Below, piece by piece: positions 8,915-19,233 of a stretch of DNA of 64,000 nucleotides (position 1 is the stretch's first letter; each line of letters begins with the position of its first letter). Source of the DNA: CAVSUZ01 sp963791885 (GTDB taxonomy: Bacteria; Pseudomonadota; Alphaproteobacteria; Acetobacterales; Acetobacteraceae). The notes beneath the pieces are model-generated. The model was given only the letters and a program-made list of their open reading frames with translations. It was not told the DNA's origin and did no database searches. Position numbers and translations under genes: made by a program. The DNA lies in assembly GCA_963791885.1 (NCBI GenBank), contig CAWBUL010000006.1:558001-622000 (forward strand). The letters run 5' to 3'.

Positions 8915-8934
8915 ATAGGCTCGGAAAATACCTA
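8915..8934 (-). promoter_or_regulatory. Shared island motif, site 1
   Basis: On the minus strand it reads TAGGTATTTTCCGAGCCTAT. The 15-nt core GTATTTTCCGAGCCT is identical to site 3 at 12584. It points at the membrane-protein gene starting at 8829, 85 nt away. It is one of nine copies in this window, all upstream of genes in the same orientation as the gene. Confidence 0.6.
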
Positions 8935-8988
8935 GAACCTCCGCACAAAGCTTTGACCGGTTGGTCATCGCGCCGGCATGCCTTAAGG

Positions 8989-9570
8989 CTATCGTTCCCG
9001 CGCCTCCAGCGTACAGGAGCTCGATCGGCCATCGATTAGCAGCCGCAGCAGGCGACATTGCTCCTGGCCGAGCCGCATCAGCTCACCAATATGCTCGACC
9101 TGCATATCTTCGATCTTTTTGTGCAACTCCATGATCTCAAGCTCGGCCTTCAGGTTGATTTCGTAGTCAAGACCCGCCGCCAGTCGATCCCTGGCCGCCT
9201 GCCGGTTCTGTGACATCATGATGATGGGCGCCTGTAATGCAGCCAGCATTGACAAAATCAGGTTCAGGAAGATGAAAGGGTAAGGGTCAAAGCTCGAAGC
9301 GCCGAGGGCAAGCAGTGTGCTGTTCAGCAGCACCCAAGCCAACAGCGCAATCAATGCCAGGATGATAAACGTCCACGATCCACCGAAGGCTGCCACGTGA
9401 TCGGCTAGGCGTTCGCCAACGCCTTGCCGTGCTTCGAAGGCCAGATTAACGTTGCGCGCAACGGTGTGACAACTCACCACTCGTGCTATCACTTGCCTCT
9501 CGCGGACGGACAGCATACTGATTCCGCTGTCGAGAAGTTGCTGCGCCAACTGGCGTATTTGTTGGTCCAT
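8989..9570 (-). CDS. DUF1003 family membrane protein
   Basis: 193 residues from MDQQIRQLAQQ at 9570 (AGG ribosome site). It has the DUF1003 core: a helix, the GERLADHVAAFGGSWTFI segment, two close membrane helices (FIILALIALLAWVLLNSTLL and PFIFLNLILSMLAALQAPIIMMSQ), the QNRQAARDR motif, and a C-terminal coiled region (IMELHKKIEDMQVEHI). DUF1003 proteins are inner-membrane proteins of unknown role often found in stress islands. No good copy of the shared motif lies upstream. Confidence 0.85.
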   Translation of the reverse strand: MDQQIRQLAQQLLDSGISMLSVRERQVIARVVSCHTVARNVNLAFEARQGVGERLADHVAAFGGSWTFIILALIALLAWVLLNSTLLALGASSFDPYPFIFLNLILSMLAALQAPIIMMSQNRQAARDRLAAGLDYEINLKAELEIMELHKKIEDMQVEHIGELMRLGQEQCRLLRLLIDGRSSSCTLEARER

Positions 9571-9894
9571 CCTGAACCTCGCATAAGCGACGACGCGGTA
9601 TCGCAACGAATCGGCCCGAATGGGGTCGCCCCTGGAAGGTTGAATCCAGGTTTGGCCTCGCGGAGTCAGTTATCCGGCTAAGATACCTACAGGCCGCGCG
9701 GGGCATCCAGGTCATCAAGTACTGGCCTCCTCCCTTGATATCGACGGTGCGCATTGCGTTGAGCATATCCACTGATCATCGTCGCTAGGTTTGCTAGCAA
9801 TGGAGCACTGTGGCCCCCGCCCTCTGTCCCCATCACCGTCGGCTCTAGCACTGTGCGGGACCGCCTGCGGCGCTCCGCACCGCCTCTGTTAAGT
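9571..9894. other. No gene recognised upstream of the DUF1003 gene
   Basis: Only short shadow frames. The region must hold the promoter of the DUF1003 gene; no hairpin terminator or shared-motif copy is obvious. Confidence 0.4.
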
Positions 9895-10062
9895 TTAGCT
9901 ACGGTGCCCCCTGGACTGCATCGGGGGATACGCCGACTGGGCTTCGGCTTGAATGAGCTCGCGGGCCCGATGCCAGTATTCGTCTAAGTTTCCGTCCTGC
10001 CTACCCTCTGCCTCCCACAACAAGTATGCACGTGTGCGGATGTTCTCTTCCATATTAGCCAT
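9895..10062 (-). CDS. DUF2934 small protein
   Basis: 55 residues from MANMEENIRTRAY at 10062. It contains the DUF2934 pattern: IRxRAYLLWEAEGRQDGNLDEYWHRARELI, an amphipathic helical repeat found in many proteobacterial stress islands. Function unknown. The longer upstream frame has no start of its own and is not part of the protein. Confidence 0.75.
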   Translation of the reverse strand: MANMEENIRTRAYLLWEAEGRQDGNLDEYWHRARELIQAEAQSAYPPMQSRGHRS

Positions 10063-10233
10063 AACTGTTGCTCCTGGATGCTTCAGTGCCGGTCCACCGA
10101 GCGTTGAGGCTTTTAGAAACGTGTCGGTTTTTTGGGGCGATGTCATGCGCGGGGCGGGTTCGAACCGACCGAACCAACGAGAGCACGCCGCGGCGCATGC
10201 CAGCGTCGCAAGCAGCCGGCGGAGCACGAACCC

Positions 10234-10410
10234 TCAACCCGAGCATGGATGACGCTTCGCTTCGGCGATCGCATCGTCCAGGTTCGTGTACCGAAAATTT
10301 CCATAAAGGAAATGGTCAACCGTGGCGCGTGTGATGCCGTGCTTCGCCATTACTTCGATGGCCTCGAAACTGAGAGCATCACTGCTTTCCAGGATATTTT
10401 CTGGTGACAT
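10234..10410 (-). CDS. 58-residue protein of unknown function
   Basis: ATG at 10410 with a GAAAGAGA stretch upstream; TGA at 10234-10236. The product starts MSPENILESSDALSFEAIEV and continues MAKHGITRATVDHFLYGNFR, then YTNLDDAIAEAKRHPCSG. It is acidic, with two helices and an aromatic YxNFRYTNLDDAIAEAKR end that looks conserved rather than random. It is read in the same direction as the DUF2934 gene, 170 nt away, and may be co-transcribed. Confidence 0.55.
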   Translation of the reverse strand: MSPENILESSDALSFEAIEVMAKHGITRATVDHFLYGNFRYTNLDDAIAEAKRHPCSG

Positions 10411-10677
10411 GGCGCGGTCTCTTTCAAATAGATGCGTGCGACGAGCACGGCGGTTGGTTTGGGTTCGTTGCCGAGGCGTCCGTGCGCATGGTAGACCGTT
10501 GCTGCATCAGTCGGCCAAGTCCACGACACTAGCTGTGTAGCTTACGAGGCCACCGCCTTGAAGATGCCAGAGCCCACTACTGGAGTTTCATGCTCGCTTC
10601 GCTTCTGACTACTGCGTGAATGCTTGACTGCCCAACTTATCAGCCGTCGTCGGCCCTCGGTCGGTTGCTACCTCGCC
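10411..10677. other. No gene recognised
   Basis: Between the entericidin stop and the 58-residue protein. No convincing frame or repeat seen. Confidence 0.3.
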
Positions 10678-10830
10678 CTACGGCTTAAGTTTATCGGCGC
10701 TGGTGGTGATCGCATGGCCCGTTGCGGAGATATCCTTCCCTGCCCCGGCAGTGGTGTTGCATGCGGACAGTAACGAAGTCATTGTGCTGAGCGTGGCAAA
10801 TGCAGCGATGGCTACAAACATCTTGCGCAT
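10678..10830 (-). CDS. Entericidin-like small lipoprotein
   Basis: 50 residues, ATG 10830, preceded by GGAGG. A basic start and hydrophobic signal lead to a lipobox (SLLSAC) with the lipidated cysteine at residue 24. The short mature part NTTAGAGKDISATGHAITTS ends in ADKLKP. This is the EcnA/EcnB entericidin pattern (GxGxDxxxxGxxxxxxA). Entericidins are membrane-associated lipoproteins linked to stress and programmed lysis. A shared-motif site lies 84 nt upstream. Confidence 0.8.
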   Translation of the reverse strand: MRKMFVAIAAFATLSTMTSLLSACNTTAGAGKDISATGHAITTSADKLKP

Positions 10831-10914
10831 GATGTCCTCCGGGGTTTTGTGTTACTTTCCAGCCGGGTTCAACCGGAAGCTCGTCACATCATATGTGTAC
10901 CTGGTCCTCGCTTT

Positions 10915-10934
10915 ACAGGCTCGGAAACTACTCA
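10915..10934 (-). promoter_or_regulatory. Shared island motif, site 2
   Basis: On the minus strand it reads TGAGTAGTTTCCGAGCCTGT. Its first three bases are the stop codon of the response regulator gene, and it points at the entericidin gene 84 nt downstream. The core GTAGTTTCCGAGCCT is identical to site 7 at 31199. Confidence 0.6.
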
Positions 10935-11291
10935 GAGCCGCCGCGCAAGCGCCTGTTGAATCGCCCGCGCAAGTTCCGCTGCATGGAACGGCTTCTGGAT
11001 GGCTATCGCGTCCGGCCGCAGCCTCGTAATTCCTGAGATATTGCCGCTGATAAAGAGATATGGAACCGGGCCAGTGCGAAGGATCGCATCGACGGCGTTG
11101 ACGCCGCTTCCCTCCCTCAGGCTGACATCGGCAATCACCAGGTCCGGACGGAAACGTGCAGCAGCGTTGACGGTTCCGGTCTCAGTGGTCTCGATCGCGC
11201 ATACAGTGTGGCCCATCCCTGCGATCAACTCTCCAAGCATGGTCCCAATCAATAGGTCATCCTCGGCGATCAGGATGCGGATCTCTTCCAT
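10932..11291 (-). CDS. Single-domain response regulator (REC)
   Basis: 119 residues from the ATG at 11291, preceded by a GGAGG site. A stand-alone receiver domain: acidic pair AEDD near residue 8-11, phospho-acceptor Asp in PDLVIADVSLREGSG (about 54), Ser in YLFISGN and Lys in AIQKPF. There is no output domain, so it acts by protein contact or phosphotransfer. The hybrid kinase at 12753 is a possible partner. Confidence 0.85.
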   Translation of the reverse strand: MEEIRILIAEDDLLIGTMLGELIAGMGHTVCAIETTETGTVNAAARFRPDLVIADVSLREGSGVNAVDAILRTGPVPYLFISGNISGITRLRPDAIAIQKPFHAAELARAIQQALARRL

Positions 11292-11604
11292 GGGTTGGAC
11301 CTCCGCGATGGTGAGGGATGGCTCGACGACAGAGGTAACCCGGTCGGACCCGCGGCTTCCGGGGTGCGTTACAACAGCGCCGTCCGGGAGACCTCTTGGC
11401 GCCATCCGGGCGTGGCAGCGATCTTCTTGTTCCATGGCAAGGACGAATCCCCTACGATCCAGAGCGGCTGATCAACGCCGCGGGCACTTTATTTTTCCGG
11501 GCGAGGCGCCAGCGGCGCACTGCTGGTAGATATCGAAGGCATTACCTCAGACAGCCTGCCTCGGTGCGGACCGGCGGACCGCTCCGCACCCGCTCACCGG
11601 CTTT
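11292..11604. other. No gene recognised between response regulator and slipin
   Basis: No frame here shows a recognisable domain. It contains the promoter of the response regulator gene on the minus strand. Confidence 0.3.
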
Positions 11605-12442
11605 TTAGGATTCACCGACCAGGGAGGCCAAGTTCAACGGCACTGGGGGACGAACCGCACCGATCCCAGGTCGTTTCGCGGTCTTCTCCAGAAGCTGAAG
11701 GAAAGGTTTGACGATATCGAGGGGCATCGGGAAGATCACGGTGGAGTTCTGTTCGGCGCCGATCTCGGTCAGCGTCTGAAGGTAGCGCAGCTGCATGGCC
11801 GCCGGGATGGTTGACAGGATCGTCGCGGCATCAACCAGGGTTTGCGCCGCCTGGAATTCGGCTTCGGCGTGGATGATCTTGGCGCGCCGGTCGCGCTCCG
11901 CCTCGGCCTGCTTGGCAATCGCCCGGATCATGTTCTCCGTGAGCTCCACGGTGCGGATCTCGACGTTGCTGACCTTGATGCCCCAGGTTTCAGTCTGCAC
12001 ATCCAGGATGCTTTGCACATCGCTACTCAGCTTCTTCCGCTCGGACAGCATCTCGTCGAGCGCGTGCTGGCCCAGCACGGCGCGCAGGGTGGTTTGCGCG
12101 AGCATGACGGTGGCCGGCAGGAATGCCTGAACCCGGATGATCGCCCGCTCAGGATTGACGACGTTGAAATACAGCACCGCATCGACCTTCATCGACACGT
12201 TATCCCGAGAAATCACGTCTTGCGTGGGAATCTCAATGACCTGAATGCGCAGATCAACGCGTACCGAGCTCCTGGACGAAGGGGATCAGGAAAACCATCC
12301 CCGGACCCTTGACGCTCTGGAAACGGCCCAAAGTGAACACCACCGCCCGCTCATATTGGCGAAGAATCCTGATGGTCGCTCTGATCAGAATCAATGCGGC
12401 GACGACCAGAAGCGGGATCAGATACAGATACAGGAAATGCAT
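11605..12442 (-). CDS. Slipin / stomatin-like SPFH protein (apparent frameshift)
   Basis: It starts at ATG 12442 (GGAGG site) with a membrane segment (FLYLYLIPLLVVAALILI) and the slipin entry sequence LRQYERAVVFTLGR, ending in this frame with PFVQELGTR. The rest continues in another frame: VRVDLRIQVIEIPTQDV, ISRDNVSMKVDAVLYFNVV, then the coiled SPFH tail EAERDRRAKIIHAEAEFQAA. Removing one base in the CC at 12264-12265 rejoins the parts as a normal slipin of about 279 residues. Slipins scaffold membrane microdomains and are usually paired with a NfeD protease, not seen here. A shared-motif site lies 141 nt upstream. Confidence 0.85.
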
Positions 12443-12583
12443 GGCTTGCCTCCTTCCAGAGCAGACTCCGCGCCCCACGTCGCCGATCGGACGGGTGAGC
12501 AGGGTGCGGCACGTGATCATGCCCGGCAGGCGATAGCGCCGGAGCACGACAGCACAACTGTAACCGACGCAAGATTGGCGGTG

Positions 12584-12603
12584 ACAGGCTCGGAAAATAC
12601 TCA
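12584..12603 (-). promoter_or_regulatory. Shared island motif, site 3
   Basis: On the minus strand it reads TGAGTATTTTCCGAGCCTGT, pointing at the slipin gene 141 nt downstream. The core is identical to that of site 1. Confidence 0.6.
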
Positions 12604-12752
12604 GGCTCTCTGGTCTGCGATCCTGATGACTTGTAAATTTGACTCCGATATCCGGGAGGCTTCTACTGACTCTCCGCCAGCGCATCAGCGTCGAGAAGCG
12701 TCGTAGTCACGTCCTGTCCGGCGGTTCCCCCCCGTCCGAGAAAGGGCACGGT

Positions 12753-15700
12753 ATGCTTCGAAAACGTCGCCCATCAAAGCAACGCTCCCCGCCAGTGCAA
12801 CGTCCGCCGCCGGAGAACGTGGACTTCCTCATTGTCGGCGTCGGCACTTCGGCCGGCGGCCTTGATGCCTGCCGCAAGCTTCTGCGCGCGCTGCCCGATA
12901 GCGCCGGGATGGCCTTCGTGCTGGTTCAGCATCTCGACCCGAACCATGAAAGCCTGATGGTCGATCTGTTGGCCGGGTACACCTCGATGACGGTGCGGCA
13001 GGCCGCGACCGGAATGCCAATCGAGCGGGAGCACCTCTATGTCATCCCGCCCGGGACCTATCTTTCGGTGGGCGGTGGTGTCCTGCACCTCTCGCCGCCG
13101 CCGGTCCGTCATGGCGCCCGCCTGCCGTTCGACCACCTGCTGCACTCGCTTGCGGCGGATTACGGCGCGCGTGCCGCGTGCGTCGTCCTGTCGGGAACCG
13201 GAACTGACGGCAGCCTCGGGTTACGGGCGGTGAAGGAGAAACACGGGCTGGTCATCGTTCAGGGCCCGGAGGAGGCCGCCTATGACGGAATGCCCCGCAG
13301 TGCGATCATGACGGGGCTGGTCGATCGGGTGGTTCCGGTAGCGCAGATCCCGCAGGCGCTCGCTGAATTCGCAGCGCATATGACGCCAGGCCAGGAACCT
13401 GCTGCCCCGGCTTTGGAGGATCAGGCACCGGACGGCCTGGCGGCGGTGATCGAGCTGCTGCGCACCAGGACCGATCATGATTTCACCCTGTACAAGCCTG
13501 GTACGCTGAGCCGCCGGATCGAGCGGCGTATGGGGATGGCATCGATCAGGACCAATGACATGGCGCAGTACGCCGCGCTCTTGCGCCGCGATCCTACGGG
13601 AGCTCGACCTGCTCGCCAAGGATCTGCTGATCAACGTAACCAGCTTCTTCCGCGACCCGGAGGTGTTTGAGCTGCTGGCGAAGCAGATCGTGCCTGAGCT
13701 GGTGGTCCGCGCCCGGTCGGGCAACCATCCCGTTCGCATCTGGGTTGCCGGCTGCAGCACGGGGGAGGAGGCCTATTCCCTGGTCATGCTGTTCCGCGAG
13801 GAGATCACCGCTTCCAACCTCGACGTCAAGCTGCAGGTGTTTGCCTCCGATGTCGATCCCGACGCAGTTGCGGCCGCACGGGAAGGATTATATCCCGAAA
13901 CGATCGCGGCAGAGGTCTCGGCGGCACGGCTGTCTCGCTTTTTTTCGAAGGAAGACCGCGGATATCGAGTTTCGCCCGAGCTCCGCTCGGTTGTGGTGTT
14001 CACGGTGCAGGACCTCCTGGCCGATCCGCCATTCTCGCGTCTCGATCTGGTGTCGTGTCGCAACGTGCTGATCTATCTGCGGCCCGAGGCGCAGGCCAGG
14101 GTTCTCTCGCTATTTCACTTCGCACTGCGGGAAGACGGTATCCTGCTGCTGGGCAGTTCAGAGACAGCCGGCGATGTGAAGGGCCGGTTCGACGTGATCT
14201 CCAAGCCGGCGCGACTCTATCGTCACGTTGGTCGAGCTCGTGCTGGCGAACTCGGTTTCCTGATGGCAGCGGGCGAGGGCGCAAAATCCCCGCCCCGAGC
14301 GGGACAAGGCCGCCCCGCCTCACGTGAGGTTGCTCTCGCGGAGCTATGCCGCCGGTTGGTACTCGAAGCCTATGCCCCGGCGGCGGTGCTGATCAATCGC
14401 AACAATGAGTGCCTTTATTCCCTGGGCCCGATCGACCAGTGTCTGCGGGTGGCGCCCGGCCCACCGACCCGCGATCTGCTGGCGATGACGCCGCAGGGCC
14501 AGCGGACGAAACTGCGCGCGGCGATCCATGAAGCGACCCAAAATAACGCACGTGTGGTCGTGGCCGGCGCCGGGGGTGCCAAGAGCGATGGCGGCCGGTT
14601 TTCCATCGCCGTCCAGCCCGTCGTGAGCGACGGTGAGGCCCTTCTGCTGATCTGCTTCGTGGACGAGCCGAAGCCCGCGCAACGACCGAACCTTCCGGTC
14701 GCACCCGGAGACCGCAGCAAGATCGCCGAACTGGAGCAGGAACTCGCGGCCACCAGGGCGGAGCTGGATGGTGCGATCCGCAACCTGGAGATTTCCAACG
14801 AAGAACAACGGACCGCCAACGAGGAGGCGCTGTCCGTTAACGAGGAGTTCCAATCTACGAATGAGGAACTGCTGACCTCAAAAGAGGAATTGCAGTCGCT
14901 GAACGAGGAGCTGACCGCGCTCAACACCCAGCTCCAGGAAACCTTGGAGCGCCAGCGGACGACATCCAACGACCTGGAGAACATCCTCTACAGCACCGAT
15001 GTCGCGACCCTGTTTCTCGACCAGGACCTCCACATCCGCTTCTTCACTCCGGCAACCAAACTATTGTTTAATGTGATCCCGACCGATGTCGGGCGGCCGA
15101 TCGGCGATCTCACGTCGCTTGCAGTCGATGGCAGCCTGCTCCCCGACGCGCGGATGGTGCTGCAAGGACCGGCTCCGATCGAGCGACAGGTCGAGACGCC
15201 GGCCGGCACCTGCTACGTTCGCCGCATCATGCCCTATCGCACCCAGGACAACGGGGTCGCGGGTGTTGTGATCACCTTTACCGATATCACCGAGCACAGG
15301 CGTGCCGCAGACGCCGTTCAGGCGGCCAGGCAGCAGGCGGACTTGGCAAATGCCGCGAAGTCGCGGTTTCTCGCCGCCGCAAGCCACGACCTTCGCCAGC
15401 CACTGCAGACACTTGCGCTAATCCAGGGGCTGCTTGCGCAGACCCTCCAGGGGAAACAGCCGCTGCAACTGCTCGCGCGCTTCGAGGAAACGTTGGACGC
15501 CATGTCCGGCATGCTGAACACGCTGCTGGACATCAACCAGCTCGAGAGCGGGGTTGTGCATGTCGAGCCGGCGAGCTTTCCCGTCAATGATCTGCTGGAG
15601 CGGCTGCAGAACGAGTTCATCTATCACGCCCAGGCGCGCGGGCTCGCGTTTCATGTGGTTCCGTGCGGGCTGCGGGTCCGCAGCGATCCGCGTCTACTCG

Positions 15701-17148
15701 GTCAGATAATCCGCAACCTCATTTCCAACGCGTTGAAATATACCCCGCGCGGAAAAATCCTGCTCGGGTGCCGCCGTCATGGGGACATGCTGAGCATCGA
15801 GATCTGGGATACCGGCATCGGCATTCCGGAGGCGGAACTCCAGGCAATCTTCGAGGAATACCATCAGATCGACAATGTCGCGCGCGAACGAAGCCGTGGT
15901 CTGGGACTTGGTCTGTCGATCGTACGGCGCCTGGGGAGGCTGCTGGGTCATCGGGTGCGCGTTCGCTCGCGCCCGGGCAAGGGCTCGGTCTTCGCAGTTG
16001 AGGTCATGCTCGCGCCGGATGCTGCCGCAAGCGCGCCCGAACAGCCGCTTCAAAAAGAAAGCCAACGCCAGGCAGGCGTCACCGAACACACGGGCACCAT
16101 CCTCATCGTCGAGGACGATCCTGAGGTACGGGAGTTGCTCGAATTGCTCCTCAGGGACGAGGGCCACCACGTAACCAGCGCGCCGGACGCTGCGACGGCA
16201 CTCGAACTGGTTGGGCACGGAGCGGTTCAGCCTGATCTGATTCTGGCGGATTACAACCTGCCGAACGGGATGGACGGGCTGCAGGCCACTACGAAGCTGC
16301 GGGAACAACTGCATCGGCAGATCCCGGTCATCATGCTGACGGGCGACATATCAAGCGGCACGCTCCGCGACATCGCGCAAGGCGACTGTGTGCACCTCTA
16401 TAAGCCGGTGAAGGCGCCGGAGCTGACGCAGACCATCGGGCGGCTTCTTTCGATCTCGCCTTCCGTAGATCACGCCGCTACGCCCGCGATGACCGCAATC
16501 GGGGGCCCGCTGGAGGCCAGCAGATCCGGTTCCCCTGTCATCTTTGTCGTGGACGACGACAACAACGTGCGTGCAGGCATACGCAGCATGCTCACGGCGG
16601 ACGGCAAGGTGGTTGAGGATTATGCGTCGGCCGAGGCATTTCTCGCCGCCTACAAGCCGGGCGGCGACGGATGCCTGTTGGTCGATGCCTACCTGCCGGG
16701 GATGAGCGGTCTGCAGTTGCTGCAACGGGTGCACGAACATGGCCATCAGCTGCCGGCCATCATGATTACTGGAAGCAGCGACGTGCCGACGGCCGTCAAA
16801 GCCATGAAGGCGGGCGCCCTGGACTTTATCGAAAAGCCGATTAGCCACGGCGATCTGCTCACCAGCATTCATCGCGCGCTGGAGCAGTCCAGGGATTCAG
16901 GCAAGCTGGCGGCGTGGCGCGAGGCGGCGGCCGCCCACGTCGCGGACCTCACCGCCCGCCAACGCCAGATCATGGAGCTGGTACTCGCGGGGCACCCCAG
17001 CAAGAACATCGCTGCCGATCTTGGCATCAGCCAACGCACGGTCGAAAACCATCGTGCCGAGATCATGAAGCGAACCGGGACGCGGTCGCTGCCGGCCTTG
17101 GCCCGGCTGGCGCTTGCCGCCGCCGACCACCAGGAGACAGCGGACTAG
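12753..17148 (+). CDS. Giant CheB-CheR-PAS-histidine kinase-REC-REC-LuxR protein (apparent frameshift)
   Basis: From ATG 12753 the first frame holds a CheB methylesterase domain (GVGTSAGGL with Ser33, VLVQHLDPNHESL, SGTGTDGS) and the CheR N-terminal segment. The second frame continues CheR (WVAGCSTGEEAYSLVMLF), a long Glu/Asn-rich coiled coil (about 655-745), PAS, HisKA (SHDLRQPLQ, His about 877), HATPase (NLISNALKYTP), a receiver (about 1115-1235), a FixJ-like receiver (about 1263-1380) and a LuxR-type helix-turn-helix (about 1392-1449). Deleting one G at 13598-13600 joins them into 1464 residues. CheB-CheR-kinase fusions are known; the fused FixJ-like output at the end is notable because sensor and DNA binding sit on one chain. 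It is a candidate regulator of the island. Confidence 0.85.
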
Positions 17149-17471
17149 CATGATCAACCGGCAATGACCGGATGGTGAACCCGAGATCTAGCCCCACCGC
17201 ACTGTCAATGGCACTGTCAATCCGATGTTTCCCGGCATACCGCCAGGGAAGTTAATGACCTCGGCCACCAAGCAAAGCCCTGCGGCCGAAGGTCCTCATC
17301 CCAAAACTTATAGGTGTCGGCTGCCTGTCGTTGAAGAGTTGCACCCCAGTCCGGCTGTCTTGAGCTGATCCGCCGGCCGCGATCGGTGCAGGCGTCACTC
17401 AGGAACCCCAGAAGCTGGCACTGCTTCTCTCCGCGGCCTTCCCTCAGACAGGCGGGCTTCCTTTTACGGGA
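17149..17471. other. No gene recognised downstream of the hybrid kinase
   Basis: About 320 nt between the kinase stop and the IS701 element. No recognisable frame; it contains the tandem short repeat caatggcactgtcaa/caatcc near 17206-17222. Confidence 0.3.
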
Positions 17472-17475
17472 TTAG

Positions 17476-18891
17476 CACTACTTTGGCACTTCATCTGATT
17501 GGCTCTGCAATCTCTTCCGGCAATGCGGACATCGGCTTGGCGGTTGTGGCGGAGCGAACAGTCGAGCGATGACAGCGCGGCGGATTTCAGGAAGCGTCGG
17601 CTTCGGAGGAGCTGTCGGGGGCTGGTTCTTTTTTTCCCCGCGCTGCGGCACGGAGCCGCAGGTGCTGAAGGTAGGCAAAGGCGATGCAGCTCATGAGCGC
17701 GTGCCGATGCAGCCCGGTCCACGATCGTCCCTCGAAAGCCCCGAGGCCGAGTTCTTGCTTGAGCTGCTGATGGGCCTGCTCGCAGACCCACCGCGCCTTG
17801 ATGCTGGCGGCGAGGCGGCGCAGCGACGTGCCTGGCGGCAGATTGCTCAGATAGTATTTCCGCTCGCCGCTGCTGCGCCATTCGCCGATCAGCCAGACCG
17901 CCTCGCCGGGCAAACGGCCGTGACGCGGGCTGCGCGGCCCGTCGGCAACCCGCACGCGCAAAGCCGCAAACCGAGCGGTGAGCGCACCTTTGCTGCCCTG
18001 ACGCCAGATGATGCGCCGCCAACGGCAGTTGTCCAGCACGTCCGCACCCGCCCGCGCGTCCTCACTTGGGACGGCATGCTGTCGTGGCTTTCCCTTGTTG
18101 GCACGCGGAAACAGCAGCCCAGCGCCGGTGGTGAACACCTTCTGCGTGCGCGGGACGCCAACCGACCAGACCAGATCACGCGCGCTCAAGCCTTGGCGGA
18201 ACGGCGCGCTGAGGCCGTATCCCGCATCGGCCAGGACGCAACCGAAGCGGACGCCGGCGGCGCGCACGCGGTCGATCTCTTTCAGTGCGATCTCCGGCTT
18301 GGTCAGCGCCGTGCGTTCCGTCTCCGGCACGCCGGCAGCGGCGCAGCGCGCTTCGTCGTCAGTCCACGACTTCGGCAGGAACAGGCGCAGGCCGATCGGC
18401 ACCGGCACTTCGCCGCACGCCAGCGTCAGCGAGACCAGCGCCTGACAGTTCGCCTGCTTTCCAAGCTCGCCACAGTATTGTGGAGCAACCCCGACCGAGA
18501 GCGTGCCCTTCTTGGGGATCGCCGTGTCATCGACGACCAGCACCGCGTCGTCGCCGCCCACGATGGCATCAGCTCGTTCCGCGAGCACACGCCATAACGG
18601 TGCGTCGTCCCAGCTCGAACTGCTGATGAAGTGGTGCAGTTGATCGTGGCTGCGGAGGCCGAGACGCTCGGCAATCGGCTGTACGCTCTTCGGACCATCC
18701 GGCCCAAGGACCCCCGTACAGTAGAGTGGTCCCCAGTGCCGCCGTGTGCTGCGGCCCATCACTGCAAGAAACGGAATCAACCAGCGGTCAAGATCGTCTC
18801 CGAACGCCACAGAACGGGACACAGCAAGCGCTCCGCTGAATCCCAGTCTGATACAGAACTGCCGCGTGACCGTACAAGTGCCAAAGTAGTG
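17476..18891 (-). mobile_element. IS701-family insertion sequence with TTAG target duplication
   Basis: A 1416-bp element with inverted ends beginning CACTACTTTGGCACTT at both sides. The 4-nt sequence TTAG flanks it directly at 17472-17475 and 18892-18895, as expected for IS701-type target duplication. One intact transposase gene. The intact duplication suggests a recent single insertion. Confidence 0.9.
17587..18822 (-). CDS. IS701-family transposase
   Basis: 411 residues with the DDE-type plan of IS701 transposases: VLVVDDTAIPKKG (first Asp, about 98), then CVLADAGYG (second Asp), and the helix KARWVCEQAHQQLKQELGL with the Glu. The TERTALTKPEIA and DEARCAAAGVPE segments are also typical. 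Full length and intact. Confidence 0.92.
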   Translation of the reverse strand: MSRSVAFGDDLDRWLIPFLAVMGRSTRRHWGPLYCTGVLGPDGPKSVQPIAERLGLRSHDQLHHFISSSSWDDAPLWRVLAERADAIVGGDDAVLVVDDTAIPKKGTLSVGVAPQYCGELGKQANCQALVSLTLACGEVPVPIGLRLFLPKSWTDDEARCAAAGVPETERTALTKPEIALKEIDRVRAAGVRFGCVLADAGYGLSAPFRQGLSARDLVWSVGVPRTQKVFTTGAGLLFPRANKGKPRQHAVPSEDARAGADVLDNCRWRRIIWRQGSKGALTARFAALRVRVADGPRSPRHGRLPGEAVWLIGEWRSSGERKYYLSNLPPGTSLRRLAASIKARWVCEQAHQQLKQELGLGAFEGRSWTGLHRHALMSCIAFAYLQHLRLRAAARGKKEPAPDSSSEADAS

Positions 18892-18965
18892 TTAGCCTGA
18901 CAGATCGCAGTCGTATGGCGGAGGCCGCCGCTTCGTCCGTCCAGGCGTGAGCCATGATCGGGCGC

Positions 18966-19145
18966 TCAGTAGTGGAGTTGATGAGAGAACCCGCTGTTAA
19001 ACAGCCAAAACAGGGCCACAACAACGATGATCAGGCCAATACCCCCACCAAAGCCGCGTCCGCCATAATAACCCGAGCGGTAGCCATAGTACCCGCCGCC
19101 GCTGAATAGGAAAAGAAGCACGAGGATCAATAAGATAAAGCCCAT
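18966..19145 (-). CDS. Small hydrophobic glycine-rich membrane protein (DUF3309-like)
   Basis: 59 residues from ATG 19145. Two hydrophobic segments (ILLILVLLFLFSGGG and GLIIVVVALFWLFNSG) flank a Gly/Tyr-rich centre (YYGYRSGYYGGRGFGGG). The pattern resembles the tiny DUF3309 proteins. It lies just downstream of the PRC-barrel gene in the same direction. A degenerate relative of the shared motif (TGTAACCTTCCGAG, minus strand, near 19220-19236) precedes it, with one extra base in the spacer. Confidence 0.6.
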   Translation of the reverse strand: MGFILLILVLLFLFSGGGYYGYRSGYYGGRGFGGGIGLIIVVVALFWLFNSGFSHQLHY

Positions 19146-19233
19146 TTGGAAATCCTTTTCGGAAAAGAATTATGGCCACCCACTCAACCGGGCATATACG
19201 AACCACCGGTCAGTCCGATGCGTTCTCGGAAGG

